DNA of 64,000 nt from JAFAXD01 sp963760435. GTDB lineage: Bacteria > Pseudomonadota > Alphaproteobacteria > Rhizobiales > Xanthobacteraceae. Under the pieces are notes generated by a model. The model saw nothing but the letters and a program-made list of their open reading frames with translations. It made no database searches and was not told where the DNA came from. Shown here piece after piece: positions 1 through 8,982 of the stretch. Position numbers and translations under genes: made by a program. Position 1 is the stretch's first letter. Every line of letters begins with the position of its first letter. The stretch is from positions 1-64,000 of the forward strand of contig CAVXDE010000025.1 of the NCBI GenBank assembly GCA_963760435.1, read 5' to 3'.

Positions 1-71
1 GTAAGCAATTCCCGCCACGCCTGGACCGCCGCCGGGGTGACGGAATACATGCGTGCGTTGGCGAACAACAT
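1..71 (-). CDS. PhnD-like substrate-binding protein, N-terminus only (partial)
   Basis: On the minus strand an ATG at 71 opens a frame that runs off the left edge. It reads MLFANARMYSVTPAAVQAW, which resembles the opening of the short PhnD/transferrin-like substrate-binding proteins of alphaproteobacteria. It starts 9 bases past the stop codon of the glycosyltransferase upstream (81-83), so the two may be cotranscribed. Only about 23 codons are visible and the assignment rests on resemblance of this N-terminus, so it is tentative. Confidence 0.4.
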   Translation of the reverse strand, partial: MLFANARMYSVTPAAVQAWRELL

Positions 72-80
72 GATGAAGTG

Positions 81-1562
81 TCACCGCGTCGCCGGAACGA
101 TCGCCCAGCCGACTTTCACGATGCCGTGGCCCCAGCGCATCGGCAGGTCGAACGGCGGCTGGATCTGCGCGCCCTGTTCGAGGGCGGTCCGGTAAGGCGG
201 CGGCAGATTATCGCGGTCATCCGCGGTCCAGACCACGACGGCGCCGCGCGCCCGCAGGTCGGCGGGATCAACCCACGGCACGCGCTCGAGCTTGCCGTCG
301 ATGATCGCGCGCGGGTGCGTTGCGCCGTAATTGTGGATATTTCCGGCAAGCCACATGTCGCCGATCACATAGGCCAGCCGGCGGCCGGTGACCGCCTGGT
401 AGCGCTGCGTGATTTCCTGCGCGAGGCGGTCGCCCGGAAAGAGTGACGTGCGGTAGTGCGTGCCGATGAACGGCATCACCAGATAATCGACCATGAAGGC
501 GAGCGCGTAGCAGACCGTCACGATACTCCAGATCACAATGACGCGCTCGAGCCGCGCCCGATCGATCAGAACCCGCGCGGTCATCACCATCCACAGGCCG
601 AGAAACAACCAGAACGGATAGCCCCACATGGTGATCAAGCGCCGGCCCGAAATCAGTGAGGACGCGAGCAACAAAATCGCTGGTAGAAAGACAATCGTGG
701 TGAAGTACCACCAATCGAACTTATCGGCTGGCGTGCTGTGCGACGTTGCGCGCGGCTGGACCAGTGGCAGTGCGATGAAGAACGACGGGATCAACCAGAA
801 GAACTGACCGGCCAGAAAAACGCCGGGCCATTTGAGATGATCCCACGCGCCCTTGGCCTCTGAGAAGCGGACATCCACATATTGGAGTGGCAGAAAGTCG
901 TGCGTGATCAGCCAGACGAGATGCGGCGACACCACCAACAAACCGACCGCAATCGCCACATAGGGGCCGGGTGTTGCCAGCACGCGGCGCGCCGTGGGCT
1001 CGGCCAGCACGAACAGCGCCATCGGAATGGCGAGCAGCGGCACGAAATATTTCGCCCAGAACGCCATGCCGAGCGCCAAGCCGGTCAGGACCCAGAACCA
1101 CAGGCGCCCGGTTCGCAACGCGCGATAGAGCGCAAAGGTGGCGAGTGCCCAGAACGGCAGCTGGATCACGTCGTGATTGAACTTCGGTGCGGTGAAATTG
1201 TAGTAGTGCAGCCCGTCAGCAATGAGCACGCTCACCAGCGCGCCGGACGTGCCGACCAGCGGCAACGCCGTGAGCCAGATGATCGCGAACGTCGCGATGA
1301 TGACAAGCTGCGCGAGCAGATAGTAGCTCCAATCCGTGCCGATCAGCTGGTGCATGATCTCGACCAGCCACCACGGCAGCGGCGGCAGCTTGTCGTAGCC
1401 GAGCTGCCATTCAGGACCGTAGGTCAGCGCTTCATTCAGATCGAGCGGCAGGTTGGGATAGAGCACGCTCGGGAGCACCGTCCAGATGACGATGTGAACA
1501 GCGCAGAACAGCGCAAACGCCGCCGCGGGCTGTTTCTCGATCCAGGCCACAACTCTGCCCAC
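81..1562 (-). CDS. GT39/ArnT-type membrane glycosyltransferase
   Basis: A protein of about 493 residues with many hydrophobic segments and a large periplasmic-type loop, as in the PMT/ArnT dolichol- or polyprenol-phosphate sugar transferases that modify lipid A, LPS or proteins in the inner membrane. An acidic stretch after the first transmembrane helix (LPLDLNEALTYGPEW) sits where the family has its catalytic acidic residues. I chose the GTG at 1562 because AGGAG lies 7 bases upstream; a longer frame to 1619 would run into the divergent gene. The neighbours are LPS-core type transferases, which supports an envelope role. The donor and acceptor cannot be read from sequence. Confidence 0.75.
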   Translation of the reverse strand: MGRVVAWIEKQPAAAFALFCAVHIVIWTVLPSVLYPNLPLDLNEALTYGPEWQLGYDKLPPLPWWLVEIMHQLIGTDWSYYLLAQLVIIATFAIIWLTALPLVGTSGALVSVLIADGLHYYNFTAPKFNHDVIQLPFWALATFALYRALRTGRLWFWVLTGLALGMAFWAKYFVPLLAIPMALFVLAEPTARRVLATPGPYVAIAVGLLVVSPHLVWLITHDFLPLQYVDVRFSEAKGAWDHLKWPGVFLAGQFFWLIPSFFIALPLVQPRATSHSTPADKFDWWYFTTIVFLPAILLLASSLISGRRLITMWGYPFWLFLGLWMVMTARVLIDRARLERVIVIWSIVTVCYALAFMVDYLVMPFIGTHYRTSLFPGDRLAQEITQRYQAVTGRRLAYVIGDMWLAGNIHNYGATHPRAIIDGKLERVPWVDPADLRARGAVVVWTADDRDNLPPPYRTALEQGAQIQPPFDLPMRWGHGIVKVGWAIVPATR

Positions 1563-1646
1563 CCATGAACTCCTGTGCACCGCGCCGTTGCTGCATGCTA
1601 GTACATGAACTCGCGCCACAAATTCAAATTCTCACGTAATCTGCCC

Positions 1647-2420
1647 ATGTCCCTACCCCGCCTCAGCGCCATCGTGATCACCCGCAACGAGGCCGCCAAT
1701 ATCGGCGCATGCCTCGACAGCCTCGCGTTCTGCGACGAGCGCATCGTGGTCGATTGCGGCAGCAGCGATGACACGGTGGCGATCGCCCAACAAAAAGGCG
1801 CGCACGTCACACATCATGATTGGGCCGGGTTCGGTCCGCAGAAAAACTTCGCGCTCTCGCTCGCGCAGGGCGACTTCGTGCTGTCGCTCGATGCCGACGA
1901 GCGCGTGACGCCCGAGCTCGCGCAAGCGATCCAGCAGGCGATCGCTCGTGGCGATGCGGACGCCTGGGAGTTTCCGCGCCTGTCCAGTTTCTGCGGCCGG
2001 CCGCTGCGCCATTCGGGCTGGTTTCCGGATTATGTTCTGCGGCTGTTTCGTCGCGGCAAGGCGCGCTTCAACGATGTCATTGTGCATGAGCGGGTGATCT
2101 GCGACGGCGTGGTGAAGCGGCTCGCGCCGCATCTCGTTCATCATCCGGTGCTCCGCCTCGAAGATGCGATCTCGCGCATCGACCGTTATTCCACCGCGAG
2201 CGCCGCATCGTTGGTCGCGGCGGGACGGCGTGTCACGTTCTTCACCGGCATCGGCCATGGGCTTGCATCATTCCTGCGTGCCTATGTGTTGCGCGGCGGA
2301 TTCCTGGACGGACCGGAAGGCTTCCTGCTCGCCGTCGCCAACGCCGAGGGCAGCTACTATCGCTACATGAAAGCCTGGCTCGCGGCCCGCGCCGGCCCGG
2401 CCGCATCCAACAAACCCTGA
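1647..2420 (+). CDS. GT2 glycosyltransferase, WaaE/KdtX-like (LPS core)
   Basis: A 257-residue GT-A protein. It opens with the GT2 nucleotide-binding start (SAIVITRNEAANI) and has VDCGSSDDT and the donor/metal motif SLDADER. The middle (RRGKARFNDVIVHERV) is typical of the WaaE/KdtX group, which adds a glucose to the LPS inner core on the cytoplasmic face of the membrane. The ATG at 1647 was preferred to upstream starts because family homology begins there and it clears the divergent GT39 gene. It faces the heptosyltransferase and their 3' ends overlap by 58 bases. Confidence 0.8.
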   Translation: MSLPRLSAIVITRNEAANIGACLDSLAFCDERIVVDCGSSDDTVAIAQQKGAHVTHHDWAGFGPQKNFALSLAQGDFVLSLDADERVTPELAQAIQQAIARGDADAWEFPRLSSFCGRPLRHSGWFPDYVLRLFRRGKARFNDVIVHERVICDGVVKRLAPHLVHHPVLRLEDAISRIDRYSTASAASLVAAGRRVTFFTGIGHGLASFLRAYVLRGGFLDGPEGFLLAVANAEGSYYRYMKAWLAARAGPAASNKP

Positions 2421-3517
2421 GCACGCGCGATCACCGCGGCGCCGGTGATATCCCGCATGCAGGCGTGCTGATGCGGACAGCGCGCGAGCGTGCGCAAGTA
2501 ACAGGGCGCGCAGGGGATCTTGCTCTGCAGCACCGCATCGAGGCGCCCGTAGGGACCGATCCAGATCGGGTCGGTCGGCCCAAAGATGCTCACCACCGGG
2601 CGGCCGCGCGCGACGGCGAGATGCATCGGCCCGGAATCGTTGGTCACGCACAAGCTCGCCCGATCAACAAGTGCGACGAGCTCAGTGAGGCTCGTCTTAC
2701 CGGCGAGGTTGATGACGCCGGGCGCGTCGCCGGCAATCCGCGCGCAGAGCGCATGCTCGCGCGGCGATCCCGCCAGCATCACGGCGAAGCCCTGGTTCAT
2801 GAAATGACGCGCGACCTCGGCAAAGCCCTGCTCGCGCCAGGCCTTGGTTTCCCACACCGTGCCCGGCGCGATGATGATGGGACCAGGCGCTCTATCAACA
2901 ACTCCATGCTGCGATAGCAATGACGCAACCCGCGTGCGTGCCGCCGTCGGAATCGGAAACGAGAAATCCGCGGCGCTCTCATCAAGCCCGAGCATCGGGC
3001 CGATGCTCAGGTAGCGATCGACCGCATGGACTTCGAGCGTCGGCAGGCGAATATGATGCGTGTAGGCGAGCCAGCTCAGTTCGCGCGCCCCTTGCCAGGC
3101 ATGCTTGCGCGCGGCCCGCGGCAGCTCGCGGTCCGAGGCGGCCCACACTTGCGCGCGCGGCCGGTCGAAACCGATGCGCACTGGCGCGCCAGTCGCCAGC
3201 GCAAACACGGCCGTGCGGAACTGGCCATGCATGTCGATCACAAGGTCATAACGCGTCGCGCGCAGATTTGCGGCGAGCCGCGCCGTATTGGCAAATGGCC
3301 GCAGCCGCCAGGGCTCCGACCATTCGCCGCGGGCAAATTCGATGACGTTGTTGATCCCCGGATGGTGCCGCAACAGCTCGGCGATCTCAGGCGATGCAAG
3401 CCAGTCGATGCGCGCCGCCGGATAGCGCTTGCGCAATTTGTTAAGCACCGGGATCGTGTGCAGCACGTCGCCGACCGCCGACAACTTGATCAGCAGGATC
3501 CGCTGGAAGTCGCGCAT
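2363..3517 (-). CDS. waaC: ADP-heptose:LPS heptosyltransferase I-like (GT9)
   Basis: A 384-residue GT9 protein that begins with the family signature RILLIKLSAVGDVLHTIPVL and keeps the C-terminal donor-site motifs (GTVWETKAW, NDSGPMHLAVARGRPVVSIFGPTDP). Members transfer heptose from ADP-heptose to Kdo2-lipid A in the cytoplasm. The start is the ATG at 3517, where homology starts; an upstream in-frame ATG at 3556 lies in a repeat-rich leader. It overlaps the 3' end of the WaaE-like gene, which suits a small LPS-core locus. WaaC rather than WaaF is favoured by the N-terminus but is not certain. Confidence 0.8.
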   Translation of the reverse strand: MRDFQRILLIKLSAVGDVLHTIPVLNKLRKRYPAARIDWLASPEIAELLRHHPGINNVIEFARGEWSEPWRLRPFANTARLAANLRATRYDLVIDMHGQFRTAVFALATGAPVRIGFDRPRAQVWAASDRELPRAARKHAWQGARELSWLAYTHHIRLPTLEVHAVDRYLSIGPMLGLDESAADFSFPIPTAARTRVASLLSQHGVVDRAPGPIIIAPGTVWETKAWREQGFAEVARHFMNQGFAVMLAGSPREHALCARIAGDAPGVINLAGKTSLTELVALVDRASLCVTNDSGPMHLAVARGRPVVSIFGPTDPIWIGPYGRLDAVLQSKIPCAPCYLRTLARCPHQHACMRDITGAAVIARAQGLLDAAGPARAASQAFM

Positions 3518-3560
3518 TGTGAGATCGGACGACGTCAATGCAGCACCGGGAGCCAAGCCG

Positions 3561-3594
3561 GGTTACCTCTCCCCGCTTGCGGGGAGAGGTAACC
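3561..3594. repeat. Palindromic 'CTCTCCCCGC' repeat
   Basis: A near-perfect inverted repeat with 15-base arms around a GC-rich core (ACCTCTCCCCGC / GCGGGGAGAGGT). The same core recurs at 8931, 13325, 13445 and 50167. It can fold as a strong hairpin and lies between the 2OG oxygenase end and the heptosyltransferase start. It has no T-run, so its role as a terminator is unclear. Confidence 0.8.
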
Positions 3595-3653
3595 ATGGGG
3601 CACTGCTGTGCTCGACAAAAATCATCGCCATCGATCTGATTGCACGCACGCAC

Positions 3654-4295
3654 TCAATGCCGGGTCGGCCACAGCGCCTCGGTCACACGCTTGAACGCCG
3701 CTGAGGCGTGATGCCGCAGCATCGCAACGCGCTGATGCTCCGCCGTGGTGAGCCAGTTGAACTGGATGACCTTGCGCTGGCCCACGAACGCCTCGTGCCC
3801 GTGCCAGGAATTGTCGGAGCGGCGGAATGCCAGCAGGGTTCCGCCGATCGGCGATACCTCGGCGACGTAGTCGTTGAGGTCGGTGCCGGAGCGAAGGATG
3901 CGCAGGCGGCCACCCTCCGGCGACCATTGATCGTTGGGATAGAGCAGCACGGTGATGATCTTGGTCTTGGAATCCGTGTGGATCTGGCCATCGCCGGACC
4001 CGCACATGCCCCGCACCGTCGTCACCGTCGGACGCCCGGTCAGATCAAGGCCGAACTTGCGCTCGAAGGCCGCGCGAAAACGATCGCCCTCAAGCTCATC
4101 GAGGAGTTCCTGGAACGCCGGCCCGTAGGGCACGACGTTGACCGGAAAACTGCCGCGCTGGGTGACCTTCGGGTAATCGCCGTTGAGCCGCGTCAGCGCG
4201 GCCGGCCCGATGAAGTTCGGGACGATGACGTATTCGAACGGCTCTTTGGCAAGCGGCGTGGTATCCAACGCCTCGTATCGGAACAACTCTCCCAT
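3654..4295 (-). CDS. 2OG-Fe(II) oxygenase family protein
   Basis: A 213-residue protein carrying the facial triad of 2-oxoglutarate/Fe(II) dioxygenases: the H-x-D of GQIHTDSK and a distal His in SWHGHEAF, followed by an Arg (GQRKVIQFNW) expected to bind 2OG. Members hydroxylate small molecules, sugars or proteins; here the substrate is unknown. The start was placed at the ATG at 4295. An in-frame ATG at 4358 would add 21 mostly basic residues. Still longer readings lie antisense to the amine oxidase and are not credible. Confidence 0.7.
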   Translation of the reverse strand: MGELFRYEALDTTPLAKEPFEYVIVPNFIGPAALTRLNGDYPKVTQRGSFPVNVVPYGPAFQELLDELEGDRFRAAFERKFGLDLTGRPTVTTVRGMCGSGDGQIHTDSKTKIITVLLYPNDQWSPEGGRLRILRSGTDLNDYVAEVSPIGGTLLAFRRSDNSWHGHEAFVGQRKVIQFNWLTTAEHQRVAMLRHHASAAFKRVTEALWPTRH

Positions 4296-4446
4296 CACCC
4301 CTCGCTTCGTTCCGAGATTGAAAATTCCGCGTTGTTTTCGATTCTTCCTGCGGGACATCGTCAAGCGCGGAAGTGTTAATCGATACCTAACATAGCACGA
4401 GCAACCAGCCAGCGCTCGTATAGGATGCATTCTTCGGCGGTACTCC

Positions 4447-5701
4447 ATGCTCAACGATACCGAGGTGGCCATCATCGGCGGCGGCGCGGCCGGCATTGGG
4501 GCGGCGCGCCGGCTGCACGACGCGGGCGTGCCCTGCCTCATCATCGAGGCGCGCTCGCGGCTCGGCGGCCGGGCCTGGACTTCGACCGAGCGCGGAGGCT
4601 TCGCGCTCGACCTTGGCTGCGGCTGGCTGCATTCCGCCGACCGCAACCCGTGGACCAGGATTGCCGAGCGGCAGGGGCGCAGCATCGATCGCACGCCGCC
4701 GCCGTGGATGCGGCTCTCTCTCAATAACGGCTTCCCACACGATGAGCAGCGCGCGTTCGTGGCCGCCCAGCACGCCTTCTATGAGCGGCTCGAGGAGACC
4801 GGCGAACGCGAGCCCGATCGCCCCGCCTCCGCACTGCTTGAACCCGGAAATCGCTGGAACAATCTGATGGGTGCCGTCGCGACCTATGTGACCGGCGCGG
4901 AGCCTGACCAGGTGTCGATCATCGACTTCGCCCGCTATGAGGACGATGGCGTCAACTGGCGCGTGGTCGAGGGCCTGGGCACGACGGTGGCGGCGCACGC
5001 GGCCGGCGTGGCAACCGTGCTCGATTGCACGGTCGCCTGCATCGACCACAGCGGCACGCGGCTCGCGATCGAGACCGCCCGCGGCACGATCACAGCCGAT
5101 CGTGCGATCGTCACCGTGCCGAGCGCGCTGCTGGCGCAGGAGGCGCTGCGCTTCCGCCCCGCGCTGCCCGACAAGATCGAAGCCGCCGCCGGACTTCCGC
5201 TCGGACTTGCCGACAAGCTGTTCCTCAGTCTCGCGCAGCCCGAGAGTCCCGCCCGACAGCCGTCTGTTTGGTCGCACCGACCGCACCGCCACCGCGACCT
5301 ATCACCTGCGCCCGTTCGGACGACCGCTGATCGAGTGCTATTTCGGCGGCCGCAACGCGGCCGATTTGGAGCTGGGCGGACAGGCGGCTTTCTTCGAATT
5401 TGCGCGCACTGAACTGATCGGTCTGCTCGGCAACGCGTTTGCGCCCCGCATCGCGCCGATCGCGCTGCATGGCTGGCGCAGCGACCCCTTCGCGCGCGGC
5501 TCCTACTCGTTCGCTTTGCCAGGTAAGGCCGACAGCCGCGCTGTGCTCGCCGCGCCGGTTGATGAGCGCCTGTTCTTTGCCGGCGAGGCGTGCTCGCGCC
5601 ACGACTTCTCCACCGCGCACGGCGCCCTGCTCACGGGCCTTGCGGCCGCCGACGCAGTGATCGCGGCGCGGAACAAACAACAAAACCGCAGGGCTGGTTA
5701 G
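4447..5701 (+). CDS. FAD-dependent amine oxidase (NAD(P)-binding Rossmann), frameshifted
   Basis: A flavin amine oxidase of about 417 residues. The N-terminal FAD-binding motif IIGGGAAGIGAARRL is followed by EARSRLGGRAW, and the C-terminal FAD site is FFAGEACSRHDFSTAHGALL. Members oxidise amines or polyamines with O2, giving an imine and H2O2. The reading frame shifts by one near 5246-5255 (a C run): the first frame carries the N-terminal two thirds and the next frame continues with SRLFGRTDRT to the stop at 5701. Removing one base restores a full-length protein, so a sequence error is more likely than a dead gene. Confidence 0.75.
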
Positions 5702-5740
5702 CACGACCGCGCTCCGCGCAGGGCAGCCCGTCCGCATTGT

Positions 5741-5754
5741 TTGATCCAGATCAA
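5741..5754. promoter_or_regulatory. FixK/FNR-type box upstream of gentisate dioxygenase
   Basis: The sequence TTGATCCAGATCAA is a perfect match to the FNR/FixK consensus TTGAT-N4-ATCAA. Its centre is about 61 bases before the ATG at 5809, which fits a class II site about 40 bases upstream of a transcription start. Similar boxes precede coxA and the HpaB-like gene. Confidence 0.7.
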
Positions 5755-5808
5755 CGCTCCTCCCCGGCGCCGCGCGTCAAACAACACGATTTACCGGGAG
5801 GACCGATC

Positions 5809-6855
5809 ATGAGCGCGGTTGCCACCAGCGACGAACTGCCTGCCGCCTATCGGCAAGGCGTGACTGGCCAAGAATCTCGTGCCGCTGTGGCCGCAGATGC
5901 GCGCCGCGCTGCCGCACGATAAACCCAACCGCCGCACGCAACCGGTGATCTGGCGCTATCGCGACGCGAGGCCGGACCTGCTCAAGGCCGGAGACATGGC
6001 GCCGATCGAAAAAGCCGAGCGCCGCGTGCTGGCGCTCGCCAATCCGGGTCTTGGGCTCGAGAACATCCAGGCGACGCCGTCGATCTTCATCGGCCTGCAA
6101 CTGATTCTCCCTGGCGAGACCGCGCCCAATCATCGCCACACCCCGAGCGCCGTGCGCATGGTGATCGAAGGCAGCGGCGGGTTCACCGTCGTGCAGGGCG
6201 AGAAATGCCCGATGGAAAAAGGCGATCTCATTCTCACGCCGGCTGGCCTGTGGCACGAGCATGGCCACGAAGGCACCGGACCCGTGGTCTGGCTCGATGC
6301 GCTCGATTTGCCGCTGGTGCGCTTGCTTGAGGCCACCTATGCGGTCGAGGGCGAGCCCCAGGCCGTGCGCAACGAGCCGGACTCGTCGCAGTCGCGCTAT
6401 CGCCGCGCCGGCCTCGTGCCGTACCGCGCCTTCGAGACGCCACGGCCGCGCTATCCGCTGCTGCGCTTTCCATGGGCGGAGGTGCGCGAAGCGCTCACGG
6501 CGCTGTCCGTCATCACGCCGAATGGCGCGCTGGTCCGCCTTGCCTACGTCAATCCCGAGACCGGCCGCGATTGCATGCCGGTGCTGGGCTTCTCAGCGAT
6601 CATGCTGCGGCCGGGCGAGACCGTCACGATGCCGCGTCACTCCGCGTCCGCGGTGCTGCATGTGATCGAAGGCGACGGCGAGGCGGAGATCGACGGCGTC
6701 ACGCATCGAGCTTCAGCGACAGTGACACCCTCGCCGTCCCGACCCACGCCAAGGTGCTGCTCGCCAATCGCCAATCCAAGGCGCCGGCGTTCCTGTTCCA
6801 GATCGACGACGCGCCGCTGCAGCGCAAGTGCGGCTTCTACGAAGTGTTTGATTGA
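5809..6855 (+). CDS. Gentisate 1,2-dioxygenase-like bicupin, frameshifted twice
   Basis: About 348 residues matching gentisate 1,2-dioxygenases, which open gentisate to maleylpyruvate with Fe(II) and O2. Visible landmarks are RTQPVIWRYRD, the first cupin (NHRHTPSAVRMVIEG, and the later His of LWHEHGHEG) and a second cupin near the C-terminus (MPRHSASAVLHVIEGDG). The start is ATG 5809 after GGGAGGACCGATC. One extra base near 5850-5866 and one missing base near 6709 move the frame out and back; the joined protein ends QRKCGFYEVFD. A FixK-type box lies upstream. The exact substrate (gentisate, salicylate or 1-hydroxy-2-naphthoate) is inferred. Confidence 0.75.
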
Positions 6856-6909
6856 TCCGATAGAGTCGGCGGGGGCATCGCGTCGGGCGATGCTCCCGCC
6901 TTCTAAAAT

Positions 6910-6993
6910 CGTCATTGCGAGCGAAGCGAAGCAATCCAGGGGCCACAACACTGGGCTCTGGATTGCTTCGGCGCTGCGCGCCTCGCAATGACG
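6910..6993. repeat. REP-like palindrome A1 (CGTCATTGCGAGC family)
   Basis: An 84-base imperfect palindrome running from CGTCATTGCGAGCGAAGCG to CCTCGCAATGACG. It lies just past the 3' end of coxA. The copy at 8791-8873 is its reverse complement, including the loop sequence, so the pair brackets coxA. A third copy with a different loop is at 28335. Confidence 0.85.
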
Positions 6994-6998
6994 ACAGC

Positions 6999-8573
6999 TC
7001 ATTTGATCAGCGGCAGCCGCTCGAATTGATGGAACGGCGGCGGTGACGACAGCGTCCATTCGAGGGTCGTAGCGCCCGGGCCCCACGGATTGTTGCCGGC
7101 CGGCTTCTTCAGCATGAAGGCGCGTGCCATCCCGACGAAGAAGATCACAAGACCCACGGCAAACACGAACGAGCCGATCGACGAGACGTTATTCCAGCCC
7201 GCGAACGCATCCGGATAGTCCACATAGCGCCGTGGCATGCCGGCGAGGCCGAGGAAATGCTGCGGGAAGAAGATCATGTTGGCGCCGACGAACGACACCC
7301 AGAAGTGCAGCTTGCCGAGCCATTCCTCATACATGTAGCCGGAGATTTTCGGGAACCAGTAATACCAGCCGGCAAAGATGCCGAACGTTGCCCCGAGCGA
7401 CATGGTGTAGTGGAAATGCGCCACCACGTAGTAGGTGTCCTGCAGCACGCGGTCGATCCCGGCATTGGCCAGCACCACGCCGGTGACGCCGCCGAGGGTG
7501 AACAGGAAGATGAAGCCGATCGCCCACACCATCGGGGTGCGGAACTCGACCCTGCCGCCCCACATGGTGGCGATCCAGGAGAAGATCTTGATCCCGGTCG
7601 GCACCGCGATGACCATGGTGGCGAACACGAAATAGGCCTGCGTCGCGCTCGACAGGCCGACCGTGTACATGTGGTGCGCCCACACGATGAAGCCGATGCC
7701 GCCGATCGCCACCATGGCGTAGGCCATGCCGAGATAGCCGAACACCGGCTTGCGTGAGAACGTCGCCACGATCTGGCTGACGATGCCGAACGCCGGCAGG
7801 ATCAGCACATAGACTTCCGGGTGGCCGAAGAACCAGAACAGGTGCTGGAACAGCACCGGATCGCCGCCGCCCGCCGGCGTGAAGAACGTGGTGCCGAAGT
7901 TGCGATCGGTGAGCAGCATGGTGATGGCGCCGGCCAGCACCGGCAGCGACAGCAGCAGCAGGAACACCGTGACGAGGATCGACCACACGAACAGCGGCAT
8001 CTTGTGCATGGTCATGCCCGGCGCGCGCATGTTGAAGATCGTGGTGATGAAATTGATCGAGCCGAGGATCGACGAGGCGCCGGCGAGATGCAGCGCGAGA
8101 ATCGCGAAATCGACCGCCGGGCCCGGATGACCATAGGTCGAGAGCGGCGCGTACACGGTCCACCCGGCGCCGACGCCATTCGCGCCCGGCGCGCCCTCGA
8201 AGAACATCGAGGCCACCAGCAGGCTGATCGCGGCCGGAAGCAGCCAGAACGACAGGTTGTTCATGCGCGGAAAGGCCATGTCGGGCGCGCCGATCATGAG
8301 CGGCACGAACCAGTTGCCAAACCCGCCGATCAGCGCCGGCATGACCATGAAGAACACCATGATCAAGCCGTGCGCGGTGACGAACACGTTGAACGCTTGT
8401 CCATCGGAAAAGTACTGGATGCCCGGATGCTGCAGCTCGAGCCGCATGCCGAGCGACAGCAGCCCACCGATCACGCCCGCGATGATCGCGAACACCAGGT
8501 ACATCGTGCCGATGTCCTTGTGGTTGGTGGAGTAGAGATAGCGGCGCCAACCTGTCGGATGGGCCGGGCGCAT
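6999..8573 (-). CDS. ctaD: Cytochrome c oxidase subunit I (aa3 type)
   Basis: A heme-copper oxidase subunit I of about 524 residues with the family start GWRRYLYSTNHKDIGTMY. The CuB region has GHPEVY, whose Tyr is cross-linked to His, and the HH of WAHHMY; the heme His ligands are in VAHFHYTMS. It reduces O2 to water and pumps protons in the inner membrane. ATG 8573 is used, with GGCGGA about 8 bases upstream. A plausible N-terminal extension (MTVLSFDRAAATAEP, from 8622) exists in another frame, so one indel may hide the true start. No subunit II, III or assembly gene is adjacent, so this is an orphan copy. A FixK-type box lies upstream. Confidence 0.93.
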   Translation of the reverse strand: MRPAHPTGWRRYLYSTNHKDIGTMYLVFAIIAGVIGGLLSLGMRLELQHPGIQYFSDGQAFNVFVTAHGLIMVFFMVMPALIGGFGNWFVPLMIGAPDMAFPRMNNLSFWLLPAAISLLVASMFFEGAPGANGVGAGWTVYAPLSTYGHPGPAVDFAILALHLAGASSILGSINFITTIFNMRAPGMTMHKMPLFVWSILVTVFLLLLSLPVLAGAITMLLTDRNFGTTFFTPAGGGDPVLFQHLFWFFGHPEVYVLILPAFGIVSQIVATFSRKPVFGYLGMAYAMVAIGGIGFIVWAHHMYTVGLSSATQAYFVFATMVIAVPTGIKIFSWIATMWGGRVEFRTPMVWAIGFIFLFTLGGVTGVVLANAGIDRVLQDTYYVVAHFHYTMSLGATFGIFAGWYYWFPKISGYMYEEWLGKLHFWVSFVGANMIFFPQHFLGLAGMPRRYVDYPDAFAGWNNVSSIGSFVFAVGLVIFFVGMARAFMLKKPAGNNPWGPGATTLEWTLSSPPPFHQFERLPLIK

Positions 8574-8683
8574 GCACGGGTTCCGCCGTTGCGGCGGCGC
8601 GATCAAAGGAAAGTACGGTCATGGGGTGCTCGGCATGAGTGAGGCAGGACTACGGAACCATCGCGGCACGCGCGACAGGTTTT

Positions 8684-8697
8684 TTGATCTGGATCAA
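8684..8697. promoter_or_regulatory. FixK/FNR-type box upstream of cytochrome oxidase subunit I
   Basis: TTGATCTGGATCAA matches the TTGAT-N4-ATCAA consensus exactly. It is centred about 118 bases before the ATG at 8573, or about 69 bases before the possible earlier start at 8622. It suggests control by oxygen level through a CRP/FNR-family activator. Confidence 0.65.
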
Positions 8698-8790
8698 AAG
8701 TGCGCGGGCGAAGGAATGGCTGGCAGGCGCATGACGCATGCCTGCGCGTGAACGGAGTGGTAGAATTAAATCCGGGCAGGTTTGCGAACT

Positions 8791-8873
8791 CGTGATTTCG
8801 AGGCGGGCAGCGCGAAGCAATCCAGAGCCCAGTGTTGTGGCCCCTGGATTGCTTCGCTTCGCTCGCAATGACG
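8791..8873. repeat. REP-like palindrome A2, inverted partner of A1
   Basis: An imperfect palindrome ending GCTCGCAATGACG. Its loop (AGCCCAGTGTTGTGGCCC) is the reverse complement of the loop in the copy at 6910-6993. The two copies therefore form a long inverted repeat around coxA and its promoter. Confidence 0.85.
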
Positions 8874-8930
8874 ATGTATTCAGCTAGTGCTTTGATTTAA
8901 CCTCAAACGCAGCATGCTTTAGCCGGTCCT

Positions 8931-8958
8931 TACCTCTCCCCGCCTGCGCGGAGAGGTA
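8931..8958. repeat. Palindromic 'CTCTCCCCGC' repeat
   Basis: A slightly diverged copy of the hairpin at 3561 (one arm reads GCGCGGAGAGGTA). It lies between coxA and the convergent end of the small membrane protein at 8983, so it could reduce read-through. Confidence 0.7.
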
Positions 8959-8982
8959 GAGCCGCGCGGCCGTGCCCGGTCT

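Noticed and set aside
3561..3594. Possible CRISPR-like repeat because the CTCTCCCCGC hairpin recurs
   Set aside because: Copies are scattered singly across the window with no regular spacing or spacers.
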